From contig DAINPP010000015.1 in assembly GCA_036743375.1 (NCBI GenBank), positions 1-53,646 on the forward strand: a stretch of DNA of 53,646 bases, in the 5' to 3' direction. This stretch comes from DAINPP01 sp036743375 (lineage in GTDB: Bacteria > Thermotogota > Thermotogae > MWEM01). Both the position numbers and the translations under genes were made by a program. Each line of letters starts with the position of its first letter. Position 1 is the first letter of the stretch. Below are positions 1 to 6,739 of the stretch, one piece after another. The notes beneath the pieces were generated by a model that saw nothing but the letters and a program-made list of their open reading frames with translations, was not told where the DNA came from and ran no database searches.

Positions 1-74
1 ATGTAAGTTGTTCCCCTTATAGAGTTCCTGTTGCAAGACTTGCTGCTGCACAGGCCGCAATCAACAACGGATAA
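1..74 (+). CDS. ppdK: pyruvate, phosphate dikinase, C-terminal end only
   Basis: This is the last 23 codons and the TAA stop of a gene that enters from the left edge, read in the frame starting at position 3. The peptide contains CSPYRVPVARLAAAQAA, which closely matches the conserved C-terminus of the PEP/pyruvate-binding TIM-barrel domain of pyruvate, phosphate dikinase. That enzyme interconverts pyruvate, ATP and phosphate with PEP, AMP and pyrophosphate in the cytoplasm. Everything upstream is outside the window, so integrity cannot be judged. A hairpin terminator follows within 20 bases of the stop. Confidence 0.82.
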   Translation, partial: VSCSPYRVPVARLAAAQAAINNG

Positions 75-80
75 GACATA

Positions 81-117
81 AAATAAAAAAAGGTGCCCTT
101 AACGGGCATCTTTTTTT
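81..117. terminator. bidirectional intrinsic terminator
   Basis: An 8-bp stem (91-98 with 104-111, one G-T pair) with a five-base loop is flanked by an A-rich tract on the left (81-90) and seven T on the right (111-117). It therefore works as a rho-independent terminator in both directions: for ppdK on the plus strand and for the small-ORF pair on the minus strand. The stop codon of the nearer small ORF lies inside the T tract. Confidence 0.85.
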
Positions 118-229
118 ATCCGAATCGTTCGTTATACCAGTAAAAATTATCTTTCGTCTGTTCTATCTTTTCGTCGATGTCTATCATTTTTCTTCTTTTA
201 TCTCTGTGAAAATATGGGCGCTTTCTCAT
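116..229 (-). CDS. 37-aa small protein A, paralogue of its upstream neighbour
   Basis: A 37-codon ORF with an ATG start at 229 preceded by GAGAGGTGA at about 5 bases, a good Shine-Dalgarno sequence. The product is a basic N-terminal half (MRKRPYFHRDKRRK) followed by an acidic, helix-prone half containing DEKIEQTKDNFYWY. It aligns without gaps over its full length with the 37-codon ORF directly upstream. Identical positions are M1, K3, E20, I22, E23, Y30 and W31, with many conservative matches between them. It ends inside the T tract of a bidirectional terminator, which supports real transcription on this strand. I do not recognise a family; no membrane segment or cysteine motif is visible. 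Confidence 0.6.
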   Translation of the reverse strand: MRKRPYFHRDKRRKMIDIDEKIEQTKDNFYWYNERFG

Positions 230-245
230 ATAAATCACCTCTCAT

Positions 246-359
246 TTAACGCAACAGATGAAGCATCCAGTAAATCTCTTCTCTTGAATTCTCTATTTCT
301 TCTTCTAAATGGGTTAAGCTTTTTAAATTCTTGTCTTTATTAAGAATAAATTTTTTCAT
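246..359 (-). CDS. 37-aa small protein B, paralogue of its downstream neighbour
   Basis: A 37-codon ORF starting with ATG at 359, with GGAG 9 bases upstream. The product begins MKKFILNKDK and has an acidic helical C-terminal half containing EEEIENSREEIYWM. That half lines up with DEKIEQTKDNFYWY in small protein A, which has exactly the same length and lies 16 bases downstream. Equal length, tandem order, shared I-E-x-[ST]-[RK]-[ED]-x-[IF]-Y-W pattern and separate ribosome-binding sites suggest a duplicated small-protein gene. No known family was recognised. A perfect TTGACA on the minus strand (420-425) lies upstream, but I could not find a properly spaced -10 box, so the promoter is unresolved. 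Confidence 0.58.
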   Translation of the reverse strand: MKKFILNKDKNLKSLTHLEEEIENSREEIYWMLHLLR

Positions 360-640
360 CCTAATCATCTCCAAATAATAAGGTTTGCTATACTCTGGAA
401 AAATCCTTTTTTATTAGTCTGTCAATCCTGATAAGATTTTTCTTTTGACTATACGGTATTTTTTCTTATGATAATTCTTTCTTCTATTAGGCTTATCATT
501 TTTTTAGACGAGTTATACTATTAAAATATTTCAAGGGATAACTACCAATAACATTCTTTACCCTTGTTATTAATCTTTTTGATAGCATACATTTGAAGGA
601 TGTTTTTTAAAGTAAATAGGGAAGCGCTATTTTTGGGGAA
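360..640. other. gene-free stretch with possible RNA hairpins
   Basis: No supported protein gene lies between the small-ORF pair and the next terminator. Two overlapping stem-loops can form: 532-540 with 558-566 (one bulge) and 547-553 with 565-571. They share bases and cannot coexist. A third weak hairpin is at 614-632. Together with a possible plus-strand promoter at 445-472 and the terminator at 641-670, this could be a transcribed RNA of about 190 bases, but that is speculative. Confidence 0.25.
445..472 (+). promoter_or_regulatory. possible sigma-70 type promoter
   Basis: TTGACT (445-450), a 16-base spacer and TATGAT (467-472) fit a vegetative promoter reading right. No protein gene follows before the terminator at 641-670, so the signal either drives a non-coding transcript or is a chance match in AT-rich DNA. 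Confidence 0.25.
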
Positions 641-670
641 AAAAAAGAACAGTTTTAAACTGTTCTTTTT
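641..670. terminator. bidirectional intrinsic terminator after the RHH gene
   Basis: A near-perfect inverted repeat (an A tract plus GAACAG on one side, CTGTTC plus a T tract on the other) lies about 12 bases beyond the stop of the RHH gene on the minus strand. The long A and T arms make it usable in both directions. It closes the DUF2089-DUF4097 operon. Confidence 0.8.
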
Positions 671-681
671 TAACTACTTAG

Positions 682-930
682 TCATACCGGACTCTTTCTT
701 CTTAAATAATCGATCACAGCGTCATTGGTGAATTCCTGAACTGATTTTCCCTCAATCTTTGCCAACTCTTTTAGTACGGCCCAATCTTTGTCATTGAGAT
801 CCAGTTTTATCATCATTACTTTTCCCTTAGTTGCATCTTGTACCCAATCATTGACTTCCTTTAAATTTTCCTTGAGTTCCGTATTTATAAAATCTTTCAG
901 GTTTTCCTCAAAATGATGATAATTGCTCAT
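682..930 (-). CDS. ribbon-helix-helix (CopG/Arc-like) small protein
   Basis: An 82-residue protein with two parts. Residues 1-36 are an acidic, probably helical extension. Residues 38-80 (MIKLDLNDKDWAVLK then IEGKSVQEFTNDAV) have the strand-helix-helix pattern of ribbon-helix-helix proteins, with a short hydrophobic/polar strand and a polar second helix. Such proteins bind DNA as dimers and often autoregulate their operon. The start ATG overlaps the stop of the DUF4097 gene by four bases, so translation is probably coupled, and this is the last gene of the operon. No toxin partner is adjacent, so an antitoxin role is not indicated. It could regulate the inverted repeat in the operon promoter, but DUF2089 is an equal candidate. 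Confidence 0.6.
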   Translation of the reverse strand: MSNYHHFEENLKDFINTELKENLKEVNDWVQDATKGKVMMIKLDLNDKDWAVLKELAKIEGKSVQEFTNDAVIDYLRRKSPV

Positions 931-2294
931 ACGGGATCACCGTTGTTCGGTTCATCCGTTTCGATCTCCGTATATTTCTCTTTATCGGAATTTATTTCTA
1001 TCGTCCTTTTGAAGACATAAGGTTCTTTACCATTTCCCAATTCAAGATCTATATCAATTTTTGTCTTTGGCTTAGCCTTTCCCTCTTCATGTATTTCCGC
1101 ACCATCTATCTCATTATCGTAGATTTCTTCAATTATTTCTGGTTCGTGAAGGTCTGTATCTTCATTCCTTTGATTTTCTTTTTTCAGATAGTATAGATCC
1201 TCCATAAATCTATCGATTTCTTCATCTGAGTATTCAAGGATCTTCAGCATTTCCTTTGCCTCATCTTCCGTGATAATTCCCTGTGAGCATGAAAAGACAA
1301 TTCTTTCTGCATCCGGATCATGTTTTCTCTTTTCTTCTTTTGCCTCTTCTCTTGTCCCATATTCGGCTCTAACACCAAAATTATCCGTTTTTATTACCAG
1401 ATCACCGGAAACTGTTTTGGATGAGAGTATCCCTGCCTTTCCTTCGCCGAAACAATAATGCCCTTTACCTCTTCTCTGTGGATCCCTCTTTTTAAAAATT
1501 GCTTCACCGGAAACCGTATTAAAATCTATTTCGATGTCAAGAGGACTTGTAAGAACATTGATATCACCACTAACGGTTCTTGTTTCCCAATCAGCCTTAT
1601 TATTGATGTTTTTTATCATAATGTCTCCACTGACAGTGGTTAACTTTGCCGTGACAGGAATATTTTTTACAGCTATATCTCCGCTGACATTATTAGCGGA
1701 AATAATCCTTGCCTTATTAGAAACATTTTCGATTTTCAGATCACCAGATTTAGAAGTACAGATAATTTCATCGGAATCGATGTCGTTGATCCCTATATCA
1801 CCACTGATTGATGTAAATGAAGCCTTTTTTTCATTTGAAATAGTGAACGCTTTGAGATCTCCGGATTTTGTGCTGATTAGTAAAGATTTTGTTGACGAGT
1901 TTTCGTTAAAAATATTACCGGATGTACTCGTTACTTTTAATTTCTTCACATCCATATTTTTTATATTAATCCCACCGGATACAGTATTAACAGATATCTT
2001 TTCAAGCATTTTTTGTGGAATATTTATCTTGGCTTTATAAAGATTTCCAAAAGAAGTAGAGATAGTGATTCCAAGAAATTTTACTATATTGCTTTTATCG
2101 TCAAATCTGATGATTAATTTCCGATCATTTTTAACTATCTCAACGTCACATGAATCCCTCTCCCAGATGGCTTCCCATGAAACATACTCCTGAGAGTTTA
2201 CTCCCTCTATCTCAAAATCTCCTCCGACTGTGCTGATGATAATTTCATCTATGTTTTCAATATCGGTACTTCCGGTTTTTTGGAAAAAAGACAT
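927..2294 (-). CDS. DUF4097-type beta-helix protein with SHOCT-like C-terminal motif (YvlB/LiaX-like)
   Basis: A 455-residue protein with no signal peptide or membrane helix. Residues about 10-310 carry at least ten short repeats ending in T/S-x-SG-D/N/E (for example TVSGD, TKSGD, SISGD) spaced about 15-25 residues apart, the pattern of the DUF4097 right-handed beta-helix found in YvlB, LiaX and LiaG. The rest is highly charged. It contains SQGIITEDEAKEMLKIL, a SHOCT-like helical hairpin, and then an acidic tail. The start has a strong GGGGGAGG ribosome-binding site. It sits between a small membrane protein and an RHH protein. In Firmicutes relatives such proteins act in cell-envelope stress responses; a similar role here is inference. 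Confidence 0.75.
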   Translation of the reverse strand: MSFFQKTGSTDIENIDEIIISTVGGDFEIEGVNSQEYVSWEAIWERDSCDVEIVKNDRKLIIRFDDKSNIVKFLGITISTSFGNLYKAKINIPQKMLEKISVNTVSGGINIKNMDVKKLKVTSTSGNIFNENSSTKSLLISTKSGDLKAFTISNEKKASFTSISGDIGINDIDSDEIICTSKSGDLKIENVSNKARIISANNVSGDIAVKNIPVTAKLTTVSGDIMIKNINNKADWETRTVSGDINVLTSPLDIEIDFNTVSGEAIFKKRDPQRRGKGHYCFGEGKAGILSSKTVSGDLVIKTDNFGVRAEYGTREEAKEEKRKHDPDAERIVFSCSQGIITEDEAKEMLKILEYSDEEIDRFMEDLYYLKKENQRNEDTDLHEPEIIEEIYDNEIDGAEIHEEGKAKPKTKIDIDLELGNGKEPYVFKRTIEINSDKEKYTEIETDEPNNGDPV

Positions 2295-2313
2295 GTTTTA
2301 AACCTCCCCCTTC

Positions 2314-2523
2314 TCAGATTAACAGAGTCTTTAACAACCAGATTAATCCACCAATTGCCAAGATTATTAATATTACAGGTAAAAATATAGTGAAGATTCC
2401 AGCAAGTATCACGATCACAGCGGCAACTGCAACGATAGCGACAATAATTCCGATTAAAGCGGGTAGAAATTTAAAGCCCAATATCACGAGAAATATAGCG
2501 CCAAGTATTGATAGAAATGTCAT
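2314..2523 (-). CDS. small hydrophobic membrane protein
   Basis: A 69-residue protein made almost entirely of hydrophobic residues, long enough for two or three membrane segments (about 3-22, 24-44 and 46-66) with only a few lysines and aspartate/glutamate absent. The start ATG overlaps the stop of the DUF2089 gene by four bases. In position it resembles the small membrane proteins that accompany YvlB/LiaX-type and phage-shock-type genes, but the sequence itself is too low in complexity to assign a family. It may anchor or sense membrane state for the DUF4097 partner; that is inferred only from the operon. Confidence 0.6.
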   Translation of the reverse strand: MTFLSILGAIFLVILGFKFLPALIGIIVAIVAVAAVIVILAGIFTIFLPVILIILAIGGLIWLLKTLLI

Positions 2524-2900
2524 TTTTTATCACCTTTCTTTATCGCTCTCAACATTTCCATAGCTTCTTTTGAGCTGATTTCACCTGTTTCAAGCATATC
2601 AAGGATCTTTTGAGATTCTGTACGTTCTGGCTGGGCACCTTCAAAACCCATAGCCCGTACGATATTTTCCAATCTGTTTCTTGCGGTTGGATATGAAATT
2701 TCTAATTCCTTTTGAACCTCGGAAAGGTTTCCTCGGTTTTTTATGAAAATTTTAACAAAAAATAGCTGATCTTCGGATAATCTGAATAATTCATCCAATT
2801 CAAACTTACCGCTTATCGTTGTCCCACAATTACTACAGCTGTATTCGGAAATATGTAATTGATTATTACAGGCTGGACACTTTGTTAAAGTCTTCCTCAT
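2520..2900 (-). CDS. DUF2089 family transcriptional regulator
   Basis: A 126-residue protein with an N-terminal four-cysteine zinc ribbon (CPAC ... CSNC, residues about 6-26). After it comes the DUF2089 core: FELDELFRLSEDQ, then FIKNRGNLSEVQKEL and SYPTARNRLENIV, a helix-turn-helix. The C-terminus has LETGEISSKEAMEML, a SHOCT-like hairpin similar to one in the DUF4097 protein two genes downstream. I prefer the ATG at 2900, with AAGGTGA six bases upstream, over a GTG at 2909, because the GTG lies within that ribosome-binding site. First gene of a four-gene operon under a consensus promoter with an inverted repeat; autoregulation is plausible but inferred. Confidence 0.82.
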   Translation of the reverse strand: MRKTLTKCPACNNQLHISEYSCSNCGTTISGKFELDELFRLSEDQLFFVKIFIKNRGNLSEVQKELEISYPTARNRLENIVRAMGFEGAQPERTESQKILDMLETGEISSKEAMEMLRAIKKGDKK

Positions 2901-2930
2901 TTCAATCACCTTCTTTCATTTTATGTGTTT

Positions 2931-2959
2931 ATTATACAAAAAAATATTGTATATGTCAA
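2931..2959 (-). promoter_or_regulatory. consensus sigma-70 promoter with spacer inverted repeat
   Basis: On the minus strand TTGACA (2954-2959), a 17-base spacer and TATAAT (2931-2936) match the consensus at all 12 positions. The repeat ATACAA / TTGTAT, separated by seven bases, runs from just inside the spacer into the -10 box. A protein bound there would block polymerase, so a promoter this strong is probably repressed. It lies about 30 bases upstream of the DUF2089 start. Confidence 0.85.
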
Positions 2960-3027
2960 GTATGAAATTAAAAATATTTATGTTCTCATTAAAAAAATTA
3001 AACGTTAGTGGAAAATAATTCCATGAA

Positions 3028-3073
3028 ATAAAAAAATAAAAGACGGAATAGCAATATCTTGCCATTCCGTCTT
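3028..3073 (-). terminator. intrinsic terminator after the solute-binding protein gene
   Basis: A 14-bp stem (3040-3053 with 3060-3073, one mismatch) and six-base loop, followed on the minus strand by a T-rich tract (complement of 3028-3039). It lies about 30 bases after the stop of the sugar-binding protein gene. Confidence 0.88.
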
Positions 3074-3102
3074 CGAAAAGAATTACCGATTATCTTAGAA
3101 AA

Positions 3103-4359
3103 TTATTCTGAAAGGTACTTGTATATTTCCTTCTCCACCCATTCAAGCCCTTCGTCTATAGTCCATTTATCGTACATGATATTGGCAAACATGTCGCCTA
3201 CAGCATATCTGATTTCGTTCCAGGTAGCCGGTTTAGGATCAGCGTATCCGGCATCGATAAACTGAACGGGTATTGCAGCCTTAGGATCAAGCTTCGTGTA
3301 TGTCTTCCATTCCGCTGTATTCAATGCACTCTTTCTTACAGGCAGATAACCTGTTTTCATTGCCCAGAAGGTAGTTACTTTAGGATCTACGAGGAATTTC
3401 ATGAATTTCCATCCAGCTTCTTTTTCAGCATCGGAAGCTGAACTGAACATAACTACATCTGTCCCTGCGAATGGTGGCTGGAATGTCTTTCCGGAAGGAA
3501 GAGCTGTCCAGTCCCAATCATGAATACCCTTTGAAGAGGAGTCAACATATGATTTTGAAGCGATTGTTCCGAGGTAGAAACATACCTTTTCTTCTCCAAA
3601 TGGTCCATTTTCATAGCCGCCTTCAACCATTGCATAATGGTTATCTTTTAATCCCTTGAGCATTTCGATGATCTTTCTTGTTGTATCATTGTTTATCGTA
3701 ACTTCAAATTCTCCATCTTCATTTTCTTTAACGATGTAAGCATCTTCATTAAGCATGAACATGGAAAGTGTATCGACGGTCGGTCTGATATAGATTCCGT
3801 ATCTCGTTACTTCACCATTCTCGTCGAATACAGTGAGTGCCTTTGCCGTTTCAACCAGTTCGTCCATGGTCTTTGGTGCTTCTATTCCCTCAAGGTCGAA
3901 GATATCCGTGTTGTAATACATGACATAGATACTCTTGTTGAAAGGAAGTGCGTAATAAGTATCTCCCCATTTTACCATTTCGTGAAAAACGTTATAAATG
4001 TCGTTCATTTCTTCATCTGTAAATCCGTTTACAGGATCGTTGATAAATTCATTGAGTGGTTCAACAACATCACTCTGAAGAAGCTTTGAAGTCCAGTTAC
4101 CATAAGCCTGTGACAAAACCGGCAATGTATCGCTCTGAACACTTGCCAGTAATTTCTGATTTAATGCACCATAGTTTCCGATATAAACCGGTTTTACAAC
4201 AATATCAGGATTCTGACTGTTGAACATATCAACAATTTCCTGTACAGCTTCACCCTGGGCTCCACCCATTGCATGCCAGAATTCTACTTCAACAGGTGCT
4301 GCAAATGTAACTGCCGTGAAAAGTAACACAACGATACTAAGAAATAGTGCTTTTTTCAT
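3103..4359 (-). CDS. ABC transporter family 1 solute-binding protein, UgpB-like
   Basis: A 418-residue secreted protein: signal peptide of about 20 residues (MKKALFLSIVVLLFTAVTFA, no lipobox cysteine), then VEFWHAMGGAQGEAVQEIV, the start of a family 1 carbohydrate-binding protein. The spacing VEFWH, GEAVQEIVDMFN and LNQKLLASVQS resembles glycerol-3-phosphate or oligosaccharide binding proteins of the UgpB type. It should deliver a sugar or polyol to a membrane permease. No permease or ATPase gene is adjacent, which is unusual, so the rest of the transporter must be elsewhere. The ribosome-binding site is AAGGAGGG and a strong terminator follows, so it is monocistronic. Substrate cannot be told from sequence. 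Confidence 0.85.
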   Translation of the reverse strand: MKKALFLSIVVLLFTAVTFAAPVEVEFWHAMGGAQGEAVQEIVDMFNSQNPDIVVKPVYIGNYGALNQKLLASVQSDTLPVLSQAYGNWTSKLLQSDVVEPLNEFINDPVNGFTDEEMNDIYNVFHEMVKWGDTYYALPFNKSIYVMYYNTDIFDLEGIEAPKTMDELVETAKALTVFDENGEVTRYGIYIRPTVDTLSMFMLNEDAYIVKENEDGEFEVTINNDTTRKIIEMLKGLKDNHYAMVEGGYENGPFGEEKVCFYLGTIASKSYVDSSSKGIHDWDWTALPSGKTFQPPFAGTDVVMFSSASDAEKEAGWKFMKFLVDPKVTTFWAMKTGYLPVRKSALNTAEWKTYTKLDPKAAIPVQFIDAGYADPKPATWNEIRYAVGDMFANIMYDKWTIDEGLEWVEKEIYKYLSE

Positions 4360-4433
4360 TTGAAACCCTCCTTAAATTTTGTAGGATCATTAAACAATAA
4401 ATGCAATAAATAGCCGTTAACACTTTTATAGAT

Positions 4434-4709
4434 TTATTTTCGCCTGTTTTTTTCGAGATATCCCTTCGATATAGCTATTCCTGAAATAGGCCCAATAATC
4501 GCCAGCAATACAATCAAAAGAATCCAGTAATTTGATAATTCGGGTTTATCAATCAGGAACGAGAATAGTACGAGAATAATACCGACAGTATCCGAGATAC
4601 CCGAAAAATGGAGTTTAATCATAATTTCTTTTTGTCTGATAATTCCGTATGTTCCAAGGATTAAAAAAACCAACCCAAGTATCTTAAGAATAACGGAAAG
4701 GATAGCCAT
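4434..4709 (-). CDS. MnhG/PhaG-like cation:proton antiporter subunit
   Basis: A 91-residue membrane protein with three hydrophobic segments (about 5-25, 37-52 and 60-80). KLHFSGISDTVGIILVL matches the signature of subunit G of multisubunit Na+(K+)/H+ antiporters, where an RLHA.. DTLG motif follows the first helix. Subunit G normally works with six other Mnh/Mrp subunits, none of which are nearby. The gene starts three bases after the stop of the nucleoside permease gene and has AAGGGAT as a ribosome-binding site, so it is the last gene of that operon. Whether it serves a distant Mrp complex or has a separate role with the importer is unknown. Confidence 0.65.
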   Translation of the reverse strand: MAILSVILKILGLVFLILGTYGIIRQKEIMIKLHFSGISDTVGIILVLFSFLIDKPELSNYWILLIVLLAIIGPISGIAISKGYLEKNRRK

Positions 4710-4712
4710 AGA

Positions 4713-5672
4713 TTATCCCTTCTTTTCATAAGGTGTTCCAGAAGCTGCGGGTCCTCTCGTTTTTCCGACAAATCCGGCAACGACTACCAGTGTGATTACA
4801 AATGGAATCAGATTGAACAACGGTTTGACAGACGATGGAATGGATAGAGTAGGATTACTCTGAAGCTGTTCGTTAAGTGCTTCTGCTGCTCCAAATAAAA
4901 GGCAGGCCAATAGAGTTCCCTTTGGAGACCAGTTACCGAGAATCATCGCGGCGAGTGCGATAAATCCCTTGCCATTTGTCATATTCTCGCTAAACTGACC
5001 AAGTTCTCCTATACTCAGATAGGCTCCGCCAAGTGAAGCGAGCAAACCGCTCATTAAGACTCCAAACCATCTTACTTTAAATACACTGACACCAAGCGTA
5101 TCCGCTGCTTCCGGATTTTCGCCAACCGCACGCATTCGAAGACCCAGTCTCGTCTTGTAAATAATAAACCATGAAACTACAACCATGATCAAAGCGAGGT
5201 ATACAAACGGGCTGAATGATCCAATCATCTTATAAAGGAAAGTTCCTTCTCCGAGAAAGGAGAGATGAACTTCAGGTATCTTTTCAATAATGGGTGTTGA
5301 ACCGGGTTTTCCAAAAACAGGTTCAAGAAGAAAACCGGTAACACCTTGTGCCAGCAGGATAATAGCAGTCGCACTGACAATCTGATCAGCTTGGAAATTG
5401 ATACTTGCCCAGGCATGAAGTGCTGCGGTAGAAATTCCAACAATTACGGCGAGAATCAAGCCTATCCATGGACTGCCGAAAAGATAGGTTCCTGCTACTC
5501 CAGTAAAGGCGCCAAGAAGCATGATACCCTCCAGAGCTATATTAGTTACGCCTGTTTTTTCACTGAATAAACCGCCGAGAGCCGCAAATAACAATGGGGT
5601 TGAAGCCGATAGTGTTACTTTGTAGAAGATAGGATTTGTAAAAGTTTCAAGAAATGCCTTTAAGAAATTCAT
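4713..5672 (-). CDS. nupQ: nucleoside ABC transporter permease, NupQ-like
   Basis: A 319-residue integral membrane protein of the branched-chain amino acid/sugar permease superfamily (BPD_transp_2), with about eight to nine hydrophobic segments. Features include the N-terminal TPLLFAALGGLFSEKTGV and the central RLGLRMRAVGENPEAADTLG, the cytoplasmic loop that contacts the ATPase and is typical of YufQ/NupQ permeases. It pairs with the larger permease encoded just upstream, whose stop it overlaps by four bases, to import nucleosides delivered by the BmpA-like protein. Order (binding protein, ATPase, permease P, permease Q) matches B. subtilis nupNOPQ. Ends with EKKG just before the mnhG-like gene. 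Confidence 0.87.
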   Translation of the reverse strand: MNFLKAFLETFTNPIFYKVTLSASTPLLFAALGGLFSEKTGVTNIALEGIMLLGAFTGVAGTYLFGSPWIGLILAVIVGISTAALHAWASINFQADQIVSATAIILLAQGVTGFLLEPVFGKPGSTPIIEKIPEVHLSFLGEGTFLYKMIGSFSPFVYLALIMVVVSWFIIYKTRLGLRMRAVGENPEAADTLGVSVFKVRWFGVLMSGLLASLGGAYLSIGELGQFSENMTNGKGFIALAAMILGNWSPKGTLLACLLFGAAEALNEQLQSNPTLSIPSSVKPLFNLIPFVITLVVVAGFVGKTRGPAASGTPYEKKG

Positions 5673-6739
5673 TTACTTCCCCCCTTTTTCTTATTCCAGC
5701 CCATAAGTGTCATGACTATCCTTTCTGCAGCAACGAGGAAAATGATGATAGACTGAATGATCATCACAATATGTTTAGGTACACCTGCAAACTGCATCTG
5801 ATTTGAACCTGTTCGCAAGCCACCTATGAGCAATGAGGCTGCAATGATTCCAAACGGATTGTTCTGACCGATAAGTGCAATGGATATACCATCAAACCCC
5901 TTACCTGAGCTTAAAGTGCCGTAGAATCTGTAATAGAGACCCGTAGATTCAAGAGTTCCGGCAAGACCAGCCAAGGCACCACTTATCGCCATTGTAAGAA
6001 TAATGTTCTTTGAAACGTTAATTCCACCATATTCTGAAGCATACGGATTAAATCCTACAGATTTGATTTCGTATCCCATAGAAGTCTTATAAAGAATGAT
6101 ATAAATAACAACGGCAGCCGTTATGGCAATGAGGATGCCGAATGACATAAATGTTGCCTGTGAACTCATTAAATTGGGAAGCATGGTTGAAGTGGCAATC
6201 TCAGGACTTTTTGGCGTACCACCACCGGAATTGAACGGTCCGGTAACTGCCCAGTTTGTGATATTATAGGCGATCCAGTTCAGCATAATGGTCGTGATAA
6301 CCTCATGAGCACCTGTCTTTGCCTTGAGAAATCCAGCGATTCCCGCCCAAATTCCACCGGCAAGCATCCCCACCAACATCGTCAAGGGGATAGCGATAAA
6401 GGCAGGCAATGATGAGGCATTAACCGCAAAAATACTGGCAACAAGTGCCCCCATAGACATCTGACCTTCAGCACCTATATTGAAAACGCCTGCCCTAAAA
6501 CCAAATCCAACTGCAAGCCCCGTTAATATTAACGGAGTCATTTTTATAATGGTGTTCATAATAGCCGTTTTTGAACCAAAGGCCCCTTTTATCATTTCCG
6601 AATAAGCATTTCCCAAAAAGCTGAATCTTTCGCCGATAGACCCCTCACCAATCCATAGTATAATGATCGAAGCGATAAGTAATGCAATGATTATTGAAAT
6701 AATCGGGATTGCAACTCGCATCCATTTCTTTTTATTCAT
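5669..6739 (-). CDS. nupP: nucleoside ABC transporter permease, NupP-like
   Basis: A 356-residue membrane protein with an N-terminal signal-anchor (about 8-30) and eight or more further helices. VFNIGAEGQMSMGAL and GYEIKSVGFNPYASEYGGI are typical of the larger permease of BmpA-type nucleoside importers; the second is the ATPase-contact loop. It should heterodimerise with the NupQ-like protein encoded immediately downstream. It overlaps the ATPase gene by eight bases and the nupQ gene by four, so translation of all three is probably coupled. Confidence 0.87.
   Translation of the reverse strand: MNKKKWMRVAIPIISIIIALLIASIIILWIGEGSIGERFSFLGNAYSEMIKGAFGSKTAIMNTIIKMTPLILTGLAVGFGFRAGVFNIGAEGQMSMGALVASIFAVNASSLPAFIAIPLTMLVGMLAGGIWAGIAGFLKAKTGAHEVITTIMLNWIAYNITNWAVTGPFNSGGGTPKSPEIATSTMLPNLMSSQATFMSFGILIAITAAVVIYIILYKTSMGYEIKSVGFNPYASEYGGINVSKNIILTMAISGALAGLAGTLESTGLYYRFYGTLSSGKGFDGISIALIGQNNPFGIIAASLLIGGLRTGSNQMQFAGVPKHIVMIIQSIIIFLVAAERIVMTLMGWNKKKGGSK

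Noticed and set aside
469..525. 18-codon ORF in the gene-free stretch
   Set aside because: No ribosome-binding site, low-complexity composition, and its ATG lies within a promoter-like -10 box.
1534..2040. 168-codon plus-strand ORF inside the DUF4097 gene
   Set aside because: It is antisense to a well-supported repeat protein. Its repeated segments mirror the SG-repeats on the other strand, and it has no ribosome-binding site.
1500..2290. CRISPR-like periodicity in the DUF4097 region
   Set aside because: The period comes from short protein repeats (SGD turns) with varied codons; there are no uniform DNA repeats or spacers.
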